Part shown: positions 1-6,629 of the stretch, in pieces
How positions within the stretch are numbered: the stretch's first letter is position 1
Layout of the letters: every line of letters begins with the position of its first letter
NCBI GenBank assembly: GCA_027364695.1
Contig: DAHXOV010000222.1
Location: forward strand, 1-13,221
Direction: 5' to 3'
Source: a bacterium
GTDB lineage: Bacteria; Bacteroidota; Bacteroidia; B-17B0; Aurantibacillaceae
DNA: 13,221 nt
The notes under the pieces: model-generated
Told to the model about the DNA's origin: nothing
The model's database searches: none
What the model saw: only the letters and a program-made list of their open reading frames with translations
Program-made: the position numbers and the translations under genes

Positions 1-716
1 AATATATCTCATCCGCAGAATATAAGTGGAGAAGAATGAATGGCATTGTGGTACTCCTGCCCCATGGATACGAAGGACAAGGACCAGAGCATTCTTCAGC
101 AAGAATAGAAAGATACCTACAACTCTGTGCAGGGAACAATATGCAATTAGTCAACACCACTACCCCCGCCCAACAGTTCCATGTTTTAAGAAGACAATTA
201 AATCGTGACTTCAGAAAACCACTCATTTGTTTTACCCCCAAAAAATTACTCCGTTACCCATTGGCTGTAAGCAGATTAAAAGACTTTACCTCAGATAAAT
301 TTCATGAAATTTTAGATGATAATTTTTTCAAAGGAGAAAAACAAAAAGTAAAAAGAATTGGTATATGCTCAGGAAAAATTTATTATGATTTAATAGAATA
401 CCGTGAAAAAAATAATATAGAAGACATAGCCTTTATCCGATTGGAACAATTGCATCCATTTCCCAAAAAACAGTTATTAGGGCAGATAGAACAATATATT
501 TCCGCAAAAGAATTTTATTATATTCAAGAAGAACCTGAAAACGCAGGCGCATGGCAATTTTTATTTTATCAATTAAAAGATGATTTAAAGTTGCAATACA
601 TCGGCAGAACCGCTTCTGCATCTCCTGCTACCGGCTTTTCTAAAAAGCATGAACAGGAAACAAAAAAAATACTCGATCAAGTATTTGATAAGTCATTAAA
701 AAAAGTAACCAATTAG
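1..716 (+). CDS. sucA: 2-oxoglutarate dehydrogenase E1 component, C-terminal part (5' end outside the window)
   Basis: This is the thiamine-diphosphate-dependent E1 subunit of the 2-oxoglutarate dehydrogenase complex. It decarboxylates 2-oxoglutarate in the TCA cycle and passes the succinyl group to the lipoyl arm of E2. Only the last 237 codons are visible. The frame is open from base 3 and reads YISSAEYKW before the first internal Met at 36, so that Met is not the true start. Family signatures seen are LLPHGYEGQGPEHSSAR near the beginning, then RLEQLHPFP, QEEPENAGAW and the terminal ASPATGF followed by a helical tail. These match the C-terminal transketolase-like region of E1o. The E2 gene follows 105 bp downstream on the same strand, the usual order. 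Pyruvate dehydrogenase E1 is unlikely because the GYEGQGPEHSSAR block and the tail are typical of the large 2-oxoglutarate E1. Confidence 0.96.
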   Translation, partial: YISSAEYKWRRMNGIVVLLPHGYEGQGPEHSSARIERYLQLCAGNNMQLVNTTTPAQQFHVLRRQLNRDFRKPLICFTPKKLLRYPLAVSRLKDFTSDKFHEILDDNFFKGEKQKVKRIGICSGKIYYDLIEYREKNNIEDIAFIRLEQLHPFPKKQLLGQIEQYISAKEFYYIQEEPENAGAWQFLFYQLKDDLKLQYIGRTASASPATGFSKKHEQETKKILDQVFDKSLKKVTN

Positions 717-756
717 TTGATTTATCTATGTTATCTAAAATACACACAAGATTTGG

Positions 757-764
757 TAACTTTG
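757..764 (+). promoter_or_regulatory. Probable -7 promoter box for odhB
   Basis: TAACTTTG is an exact match to the Bacteroidota -7 consensus TAnnTTTG and is followed by C. It lies 57 bases before the odhB start codon in the 105-bp gap after the E1 gene. No convincing -33 TTG lies at the usual 19-21 base spacing; the nearest good TTG (717-719) is too far upstream. The -7 match is therefore the only support. It suggests that odhB can be transcribed independently of the E1 gene. Confidence 0.5.
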
Positions 765-821
765 CATCACTTTGTAAAAAAAATCATAGACTTTTTAGCT
801 CCTTCATAAAAAATAAAATAT

Positions 822-2081
822 ATGTCAATAATAGAAATTAAAGTGCCTAGTCCAGGCGAATCTGTGAGCGAGGTAACTATTGCCAAATGGGCAAAACAAA
901 CTGGAGATATAGTAGAAAAAGACGAAATAATAGCAGAAATGGACTCTGATAAAGCAACGCTTACTATCAACGCAGAAGAAGCAGGGAAGCTAGAAATACT
1001 CGTACCAGAAGGAGAAACTATACCTGTGAATTCAATCGTTGCCAAAATAGATACATCTGTAAAAGTATCTGCTCATCAATCTACCCTAAGTACTGTAGCT
1101 ACAAAAAAAGAAATAGAAAAGCAAGAAGTAACAAGCCCGCCAACAGATATCCATACTATAGATGCTACCAACCAAGTAATATCCGAACCCAGTCCCGCAG
1201 CCAAAAAAATGATGGCAGAAAATAATATCTCCCATACTCAAGTTCAAGGTACGGGGAAGAATGGAAGGATTACCAAGCAAGATGTACTTCAATACATCGC
1301 TGCGGGCTTTCCAAAAGCACAAGAAAGTATTCATCATTACTGGGCAGGTAATAGAGAAAAACAAAGACAAAAAATGAGTTCTTTACGAAAGACCGTTTCA
1401 AAAAGATTAGTTTCTGTAAAGAATCAAACGGCTATGCTTACGACCTTTAATGAAGTGGATATGAGTAACATTTATGAAATTAGAAATAAATACAAAGATA
1501 AGTTTAAGGAAAAACATCAGATAGGGCTTGGTTTTATGAGTTTCTTTACTAAAGCAGTTTGTGCAGCGCTCTACCACTTCCCTTCTGTGAATGCTCTGAT
1601 TGACGGAGATGATATAGTACATCATAATTATTGTGATATTGGAATAGCCGTAAGTACCCCAAAAGGATTGATGGTGCCTATCATCCGTAATGCAGAAACA
1701 TTGAGCTTGGCAGAAATAGAAATTAAAATTAAAGAATTAGCAATGAAAGCACGGGATGGCAAACTAAGTATTCCTGAAATGGAAGGCGGTACATTTACTA
1801 TCACCAATGGAGGCGTATTTGGCTCTATGCTTTCTACCCCCATCATTAATCCACCACAAAGTGCTATATTAGGTATACACAACGTAGTAGAAAGACCTGT
1901 GGTGGTCAAAGGAAAAGTAGAGATACGTCCTGTAATGTATGTAGCACTCAGTTACGATCACAGAATCATTGATGGCAGAGAAAGTGTAGGGTTTTTATAC
2001 AAAATCAAAGAACTGATAGAAAATCCTGTCCGCTTGGTATTCAATGGTAAAGAACCTGAAGAAGTTCTTTTAGAACTATAG
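822..2081 (+). CDS. odhB: Dihydrolipoyllysine-residue succinyltransferase (2-oxoglutarate dehydrogenase E2)
   Basis: This is the core E2 subunit (also called sucB), which transfers the succinyl group from lipoyl-lysine to CoA. At 419 aa it has normal family length. Domains in order: an N-terminal lipoyl domain (about 2-78) with the DSDKAT motif, whose Lys44 is the expected lipoylation site; a variable linker; a peripheral subunit-binding domain (about 122-160, PSPAAKKMM...GTGKNGRITKQD); and the catalytic acyltransferase domain (about 185-419) with the SYDHRIIDG motif carrying His380 and Asp384. The lipoyl-domain sequence KVPSPGESVSEV is typical of succinyl- rather than acetyltransferases, and the preceding E1o gene supports the same substrate. 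The ATG start is placed directly at the lipoyl domain and is preceded by an A-rich leader without a Shine-Dalgarno motif, as is usual in Bacteroidota. Confidence 0.97.
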   Translation: MSIIEIKVPSPGESVSEVTIAKWAKQTGDIVEKDEIIAEMDSDKATLTINAEEAGKLEILVPEGETIPVNSIVAKIDTSVKVSAHQSTLSTVATKKEIEKQEVTSPPTDIHTIDATNQVISEPSPAAKKMMAENNISHTQVQGTGKNGRITKQDVLQYIAAGFPKAQESIHHYWAGNREKQRQKMSSLRKTVSKRLVSVKNQTAMLTTFNEVDMSNIYEIRNKYKDKFKEKHQIGLGFMSFFTKAVCAALYHFPSVNALIDGDDIVHHNYCDIGIAVSTPKGLMVPIIRNAETLSLAEIEIKIKELAMKARDGKLSIPEMEGGTFTITNGGVFGSMLSTPIINPPQSAILGIHNVVERPVVVKGKVEIRPVMYVALSYDHRIIDGRESVGFLYKIKELIENPVRLVFNGKEPEEVLLEL

Positions 2082-2083
2082 TT

Positions 2084-2156
2084 GCGGGATTAGCTCAGTT
2101 GGCAGAGCATCAGTTTCCCAAACTGAAGGCCGCGGGTTCAAGTCCCGTATCCCGCT
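2084..2156 (+). tRNA. tRNA-Gly (anticodon CCC)
   Basis: A complete cloverleaf of 73 bases can be folded by eye. The acceptor stem GCGGGAT (2084-2090) pairs with ATCCCGC (2149-2155). The D arm is GCTC/GAGC. The anticodon stem TCAGT/ACTGA encloses the 7-base loop TTCCCAA with anticodon CCC at 2117-2119. The variable loop is AGGCC (2127-2131). The T stem GCGGG/CCCGT encloses TTCAAGT. The discriminator is U2156, as expected for bacterial glycine tRNA. The 3' CCA is not encoded, since the next bases are CTA, so it must be added enzymatically. The gene begins 2 bases after the odhB stop and ends 24 bases before the next coding sequence, so it is probably cut out of a longer transcript. Confidence 0.97.
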
Positions 2157-2180
2157 CTAATCAATAAAAAAACAAATGAT

Positions 2181-3098
2181 ATGAAAATTCAAAAAGTAGC
2201 AGTTATCGGCAGTGGTACAATGGGTAATGGTATTGCACATGTTTTCGCCCAATATGGATATGATGTCCACCTCATAGATATTCAAGAAAAAGCATTGCAA
2301 AAAGCGCTACAAAGCATTTCAAAAAACATAGACCGGCAAATCAGTAAAGGAATCATCACAGAAGAGGATAAAAAAAATATTTTGAACAAGATTAAATCTT
2401 TTACAAGTATTGATGATGCTATAAAAGACAGAGATTTAATAATAGAAGCCGCAACAGAAAATCCTGCTATCAAGCTAGATATTTTCAAAAAAATAGACGC
2501 ATTAGCCCCCGAACATACCATACTGGCTTCCAATACTTCTTCTATTTCTATTACCAAAATAGCCTCTGTTACAAAAAGACCTGAAAAAGTAATAGGCATG
2601 CACTTTATGAATCCTGTCCCTGTAATGAAGTTAGTGGAAATTATCAAGGGCTTCAAAACATCTGAAGAGATCAATCAAATCATTACCGAAACTGCAAAAT
2701 CATTACAAAAAATTCCGGTAACAGTAAATGATTTTCCGGGCTTTGTATCTAATAAAGTGCTCATGCCGTTGATTAATGAGGCGATTTATACTTTGTATGA
2801 AGGTATTGCAGGTGTAGAAGAAATAGATACAATTATTAAATTGGGTATGTCTCATCCTATGGGTCCATTGCAATTAGCTGATTTTATTGGACTGGATGTG
2901 TGTCTCTACATTATGCGTGTATTGTATGAAGGATATGGGAATCCAAAATATGCTCCCTGCCCATTACTTGTAAAAATGGTGGATTCGGGCAATTTAGGTA
3001 TAAAATCCGGAATGGGTTTTTATGATTATTCCAACAAAGAGAGTAAAGAACTAACTGTAGCCCCGCAATTCAAAAATAAGAAAAAAATATTAGTGTAA
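2181..3098 (+). CDS. 3-hydroxybutyryl-CoA dehydrogenase (3-hydroxyacyl-CoA dehydrogenase family)
   Basis: This cytoplasmic enzyme oxidises or reduces 3-hydroxyacyl-CoA / 3-oxoacyl-CoA with NAD(P), acting in beta-oxidation or butyrate-type metabolism. The 305-aa length is that of the stand-alone two-domain form. The N-terminal Rossmann domain has the dinucleotide motif GSGTMG (Gly10, Gly12, Gly15), with Asp33 at the end of the second strand, consistent with NAD preference. The catalytic dyad fits His141 in HFMNPVP and Glu153 in LVEII, with the family's 12-residue spacing. The C-terminal helical dimerisation domain carries NDFPGFVSNK and the SHPMGPLQLADFIGLD block. The ATG start lies 24 bases after the tRNA with no promoter visible between them, so co-transcription with odhB and the tRNA is likely. 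The short Lys-rich tail is unremarkable. Chain-length preference cannot be read from the sequence. Confidence 0.93.
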   Translation: MKIQKVAVIGSGTMGNGIAHVFAQYGYDVHLIDIQEKALQKALQSISKNIDRQISKGIITEEDKKNILNKIKSFTSIDDAIKDRDLIIEAATENPAIKLDIFKKIDALAPEHTILASNTSSISITKIASVTKRPEKVIGMHFMNPVPVMKLVEIIKGFKTSEEINQIITETAKSLQKIPVTVNDFPGFVSNKVLMPLINEAIYTLYEGIAGVEEIDTIIKLGMSHPMGPLQLADFIGLDVCLYIMRVLYEGYGNPKYAPCPLLVKMVDSGNLGIKSGMGFYDYSNKESKELTVAPQFKNKKKILV

Positions 3099-3109
3099 AT
3101 CTTTGAGTA

Positions 3110-4006
3110 GTGCTTATTCAACCGCCATTCTTAAAACCATGTGATACTATAGCTATTGTTGCTACGGCGAGAAAAATAAGACCTGAAGAATTACAATTTG
3201 CCATTCAATACATTCAAAATAGAAATTATCAGTTAGTACTTGCATCTAACATATATGCAGAAGAAGACCAATTTGCAGGCAGCGATTCTTTACGAGCAGG
3301 AGCATTACAAAAAATTTTAGATGATAAAAATATTAAATCTGTATTGATAGCCCGTGGAGGTTATGGGACAGTGAGAATAATAGACAGATTAAACTTTAGT
3401 GTATTTCAAAAACATCCTAAATGGATATGCGGATTTAGTGACGTTACTGTGATGCATTCACATTTGTTTAATATGGGTTTTTGTAGCATACATTCTACTA
3501 TGCCATTGTTATTTGCTCAATCTGAAAAATCTTTACAATCGCTTTTTGATCTATTAGAAGGCAAGATAGTAGAATATACTTTTGATAGCCATCCTATGAA
3601 TAAATTTGGTACAAGTGAAGGTGTTTTGGTAGGAGGAAATTTATCTGTATTATACTCGCTTATAAGTACAGTATCTCAAATAGATTATTCCGATAAAATT
3701 TTATTTATAGAAGATACAGATGAGTATTTATATCACATAGACAGAATGATGATGCTATTCAAGAGAGCTGGCGTATTGAAAAAATTAAAAGGACTCATTG
3801 TGGGTGGAATGACAGACATCAAAGACAATGCCATAGCTTTTGGAAAAACAGAAGAAGAAATTATTTATAATGCAGTAAAAGAATATCCTTTTCCTGTTTG
3901 TTTCAACTTTCCTGCCGGGCATATTAAAGACAATCTTGCATTTTATCACGGGAAAAACATCAAGTTATCTGTAAATGATAATTTTTCAAAAGTAAGTTAC
4001 GAATAA
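3110..4006 (+). CDS. LD-carboxypeptidase (peptidase family S66), muramoyltetrapeptide type
   Basis: S66 serine peptidases remove the terminal D-Ala from tetrapeptide muropeptides during peptidoglycan recycling. The 298-aa protein shows the family layout. An N-terminal nucleophile domain has LKPCDTIAIVATA (usually KPGDTI, so Cys11 replaces Gly), ARGGYGTVRIID and GFSDVT with nucleophile Ser110. The C-terminal domain has FIEDTDE with Glu201 and FPAGHIKDN with His271, completing the Ser-Glu-His triad. No signal peptide is seen, so it is probably cytoplasmic. The start is GTG: an in-frame TGA at 3104-3106 blocks any longer form, and the encoded MLIQPPFLKPCDT matches the family's usual N-terminus. 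It begins 11 bases after the preceding dehydrogenase gene, implying one operon. A related microcin-resistance role (MccF) is possible for S66 members but less likely here. Confidence 0.93.
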   Translation: MLIQPPFLKPCDTIAIVATARKIRPEELQFAIQYIQNRNYQLVLASNIYAEEDQFAGSDSLRAGALQKILDDKNIKSVLIARGGYGTVRIIDRLNFSVFQKHPKWICGFSDVTVMHSHLFNMGFCSIHSTMPLLFAQSEKSLQSLFDLLEGKIVEYTFDSHPMNKFGTSEGVLVGGNLSVLYSLISTVSQIDYSDKILFIEDTDEYLYHIDRMMMLFKRAGVLKKLKGLIVGGMTDIKDNAIAFGKTEEEIIYNAVKEYPFPVCFNFPAGHIKDNLAFYHGKNIKLSVNDNFSKVSYE

Positions 4007-4030
4007 AACTCAGACAGTGCGTAGAATTTT

Positions 4031-4942
4031 TTATTTCTCTGCTACGGGCGGCTTTATATCTACTATTTCAATGGTAAAAACCAGTGTAGAATAAGGAGGT
4101 ATTGGTCCTGCCTGCTGGGCTCCATATCCTATTGAAGAAGGAATAATTACCTTTGCTTTTGTTCCTTTTTGCATCATTAGCAATGCTTCATCCCATCCTT
4201 TAATTACTTCTCCCATACCTGCTATAAATTCTATTGGTTCTTTGCCTTCCGAAGAGTCAAAAACTGTTCCATCTAAAAGTTCTCCCCGATAATGTACTTT
4301 TACTACATAATTGGTGGTAATTTTTTCACCTTTACCTTTTTTAAGTTCAATGTAATACAAACCTGATCCTGCAGGCTTTTCTTTGATATTATTTTTTTGT
4401 ATGTATGCATTTAAATTTACTAATTCTTCTTGTTTGCGCTGGGTCATTTCTTGCTCTTGTTTTTTTTGGTTTTCTTCCAATTCTTTGTGTGTTTTTATAT
4501 CTACTAATTTTATATGTACATTCAAATACTCGCCAGGTCTGATATAAGGTGGCAGCTCATTCATCTTCTGTGTTTTCAAAAAGAAAGAGTCTGCACTTAT
4601 GATAAATGAAGCACTGTCTTGTTTATGCATCATCAAAATACCATCTTCAATAGATCCTTTGAATGTAGGTTTTTGAAGTAAAAATTTCAAAACACTTGAA
4701 CCATCTCTGCTAATATCTTTACTATTAGAAATAATTGAATCATTACTTTGTTTCTTGATAATAAATCTAATGGCTATACCGTCTTCTGGTTGTGGAGAAA
4801 CAGTAGTGTCGTTCTTTACAAAAAATTTGTAGTACAAGCCTCTTTCTGATTCTTCATATCCTTTGAACTTGCTTTGTTTGCAGGAGGTAATAAATAGAAG
4901 CAAAGAAGAGGAGAAAAATAATAAAATTTTCTTCATAATCAT
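4031..4942 (-). CDS. FKBP-type peptidyl-prolyl isomerase lipoprotein with two FKBP-like domains
   Basis: This is a predicted envelope lipoprotein that assists folding of exported proteins by proline cis-trans isomerisation. The signal peptide (1-20) ends in a lipobox with lipidated Cys21 (LFITSC). Residues about 35-151 look like a degenerate FKBP domain, including LMMHKQDSASFII and LPPYIRPGEYLNVHIKLVDI. A charged Glu/Gln/Lys-rich helix (about 153-186) links to a canonical C-terminal FKBP domain (about 192-296). That domain keeps the pocket residues Tyr218, Phe228, Asp229, Phe239, Val246, Ile247, Trp250, Tyr273 and Phe289. The start codon overlaps the stop of the upstream gene as ATGA, indicating translational coupling. 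GldI of gliding motility is a known FKBP lipoprotein of this phylum, but the sequence alone does not justify that name. The isomerase call is firm; the domain duplication comes from by-eye alignment. Confidence 0.93.
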   Translation of the reverse strand: MIMKKILLFFSSSLLLFITSCKQSKFKGYEESERGLYYKFFVKNDTTVSPQPEDGIAIRFIIKKQSNDSIISNSKDISRDGSSVLKFLLQKPTFKGSIEDGILMMHKQDSASFIISADSFFLKTQKMNELPPYIRPGEYLNVHIKLVDIKTHKELEENQKKQEQEMTQRKQEELVNLNAYIQKNNIKEKPAGSGLYYIELKKGKGEKITTNYVVKVHYRGELLDGTVFDSSEGKEPIEFIAGMGEVIKGWDEALLMMQKGTKAKVIIPSSIGYGAQQAGPIPPYSTLVFTIEIVDIKPPVAEK

Positions 4943-5787
4943 TGTATTTGCATAAGTTTTATTTCATAAAGCAAGGGTGAGAATGGGGGAATGGTTTTAT
5001 TAAAACTTCCTCTCTCTCTAAATGCCAGCCGCGAAGGTAAAATAATTTTTGCTGATTGCCCCACATTTAGTTTTTTAATAACATAATTTAACCCTTCAAT
5101 AAGTTGTAAGGTATCGTTGTACCGTATGCCCAAGCTATCATTGTGATCTATCATTCTACCGTCTAAAAAATATCCCGAATAGGCAACTGTAACTTCTTTT
5201 ACATCAGGACGGGCTTTGTAAGCAGGAATTGGCAATGGCTCTAACCAAATAATATCGTTGCTGTCTTTTTGATAAAGGGGTTTATTCTTAATTAAAAAAT
5301 TCTCAATCAATTTTAATTCATCTTGCTGAAACATTTGAAAAATACTGCCTTCCAAAGATAAAAAATGACGCTTAATTTTAATAAAACACCTAATAATACT
5401 ATCATTTTTTAAAAAATAAGGGCACTCAGAGACTTTGAAAATATCTCTTAATATAATTTCTTTTGGTGCTAAAATCATCAAACTATCCTTTTCTGATGAA
5501 ATATAAAATGGAAAGAAAAAAGCTGACTCAGTACTGTCTCGCAATTGAATTAGAAACTTATCTGCTCCTTCATGATGTGAATTCCAGAAAACAGAATCGT
5601 CTTGTGTAACAAACTCTGCATCCAACCATAGCCAATCATGTTTTTGAAAATGTTTCACTGTATCTTCAAATGTAAGAATGCTCCATCTTATTTGTTGATA
5701 GGATGAAGGGCTTTTCTTTTTGTGAAAATTTTTACATTGCGTTGAAAATAAAATAATGCATACCAAGTAAAAAAAACGAATGATCAT
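4939..5787 (-). CDS. FKBP-like lipoprotein with degenerate active-site pocket
   Basis: This 282-aa predicted lipoprotein has signal peptide 1-17 with lipobox FSTQC and lipidated Cys18. It shares the layout of the next gene downstream: an N-terminal region (about 45-145) resembling a decayed FKBP fold, a short helix (QMFQQDELKLIENFLI), then a recognisable C-terminal FKBP domain (about 187-282) with VAYSGYFLDG, AKIILPSRLAF and TIPPFSPLLYEI. Compared with the canonical pocket, Phe36 (FKBP12 numbering) is Ile213, Trp59 is Leu233, Tyr82 is Phe256 and Phe99 is Tyr274, while Tyr26 (Tyr203) and Asp37 (Asp214) remain. Loss of the pocket tryptophan suggests weak or no isomerase activity, so a chaperone or binding role is a reasonable inference. 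It starts 7 bases after the CBS-domain gene stops and overlaps the next lipoprotein gene by 4 bases. The two lipoprotein genes are probably ancient tandem duplicates. Confidence 0.83.
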   Translation of the reverse strand: MIIRFFYLVCIILFSTQCKNFHKKKSPSSYQQIRWSILTFEDTVKHFQKHDWLWLDAEFVTQDDSVFWNSHHEGADKFLIQLRDSTESAFFFPFYISSEKDSLMILAPKEIILRDIFKVSECPYFLKNDSIIRCFIKIKRHFLSLEGSIFQMFQQDELKLIENFLIKNKPLYQKDSNDIIWLEPLPIPAYKARPDVKEVTVAYSGYFLDGRMIDHNDSLGIRYNDTLQLIEGLNYVIKKLNVGQSAKIILPSRLAFRERGSFNKTIPPFSPLLYEIKLMQIQ

Positions 5788-5794
5788 TTTGATT

Positions 5795-6454
5795 TTAGAT
5801 ATTCAAAAAGTGCCAGAATTCATCTAATCTTCTTTTGAGATCTACTTCACTTTCGGATGATTGATAAACGGTTTTCACCTGATAATTATATCTATAAAAT
5901 GTCTGCAAGATTCTACTTACATCTTCCACGCTTACTTGTATAGTGATTTCTAACCAATTATTATCATGCGATTCTACATACATACTTAAAATTTTAGCAT
6001 CGTTGCCCTCTATGATATTGGCTATTTGTACTGCAGAATAATCTTTAAAGGGTATTGTCAGCACAATGATTCCACCTGCGCTTTGTAAAGAAGTAATTTT
6101 AGCCAAGTTCTGAATAATACCTTTTGCACTGACACTTCCTACATATTCATCTTTCTCGTTCATTACAGGCATTACAGTAATATTGTGCTTGGTCATCAAG
6201 CGAAACAATTCATAGACATGCTGATGTACATAAACGAAAGGTCTTTCTATATGTATGCTGGTTTCTGAAATCTTTTCGTCCAGTTTATTGTAATCAATGA
6301 TATCTGCTTCTGATATAATTCCTATGTATTTTCTATTATCCACTATTGGCAAGTCCGCCACTTTAAATTGGCTCATCCATTCCAATGCTTTGCTCAACAT
6401 ATCATCAGAATGCAAAGGAGGAATGTCATTAGATATAAACTCTTGAACTATCAT
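5795..6454 (-). CDS. CBS-domain protein with C-terminal ACT-like region
   Basis: This is a probable cytoplasmic ligand-sensing protein of 219 aa whose precise function is unknown. Two CBS motifs form a Bateman module: residues about 1-60 (DLPIVDNRKYIGIISEADII) and about 65-123 (VMPVMNEKDEYVGSVSAKGII). Such modules usually bind adenine nucleotides. The remainder (about 127-195) has the alternating strand and helix pattern of an ACT-like domain (GGIIVLTIPFKDYSAVQIANII), and ends in a helical tail. There is no signal peptide, membrane segment or attached enzyme domain. I chose the ATG at 6454. The open frame reaches a TTG at 6472, but MIVQEFISNDIPPL is the natural N-terminus of this family. It is the first gene of a minus-strand operon with the two FKBP lipoproteins and is divergent from yidC. 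I see no clear promoter for it. Confidence 0.85.
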   Translation of the reverse strand: MIVQEFISNDIPPLHSDDMLSKALEWMSQFKVADLPIVDNRKYIGIISEADIIDYNKLDEKISETSIHIERPFVYVHQHVYELFRLMTKHNITVMPVMNEKDEYVGSVSAKGIIQNLAKITSLQSAGGIIVLTIPFKDYSAVQIANIIEGNDAKILSMYVESHDNNWLEITIQVSVEDVSRILQTFYRYNYQVKTVYQSSESEVDLKRRLDEFWHFLNI

Positions 6455-6571
6455 CGTCTTATTTTGTGGCAAATTAAAGCAATTTATTATATCAAAGTAT
6501 CAAAGATCCTGTTTTTTATTATTTGGTCATTACATATACCACCAATCTAAAAACAAATGCACACTTTCTTA

Positions 6572-6603
6572 TTTGACAATCATTATTTTAAATCCTAACT
6601 TCG
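6572..6603 (+). promoter_or_regulatory. Bacteroidota-type promoter for yidC
   Basis: A -33 box TTTG (6572-6575) is followed after 20 bases by the -7 box TAACTTCG (6596-6603), which differs from TAnnTTTG at one position. Transcription would begin around 6608-6612, leaving a leader of roughly 20 bases before the GTG start at 6630. The box lies inside the longest open frame that ends with yidC, which argues against the upstream TTG as translation start. Confidence 0.55.
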
Positions 6604-6629
6604 CAGCCCTATTTCTAAAACAAAAAACA

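Noticed and set aside
2084..2156. tRNA-Gly as an attachment site of an integrated element
   Set aside because: No integrase, no repeat of the tRNA 3' end nearby, and the flanking genes are core metabolism.
2282..2674. A 130-codon open frame on the minus strand inside the 3-hydroxybutyryl-CoA dehydrogenase gene
   Set aside because: It is fully antisense to a conserved enzyme gene, its low-complexity Ser/Ile/Leu-rich product resembles no protein I recognise, and it has no promoter or initiation context.
4007..4030. Terminator between the convergent LD-carboxypeptidase and FKBP lipoprotein genes
   Set aside because: The 24-base gap contains no convincing inverted repeat.
4031..5787. Naming either FKBP lipoprotein gldI
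   Set aside because: GldI is an FKBP lipoprotein in gliding flavobacteria, but no other gld genes are present in the window and the two-domain layout differs, so the name would be a guess.
6455..6472. Longer CBS protein starting at TTG 6472
   Set aside because: The added MPQNKT residues precede the natural family start at ATG 6454, and ATG is the stronger start codon.
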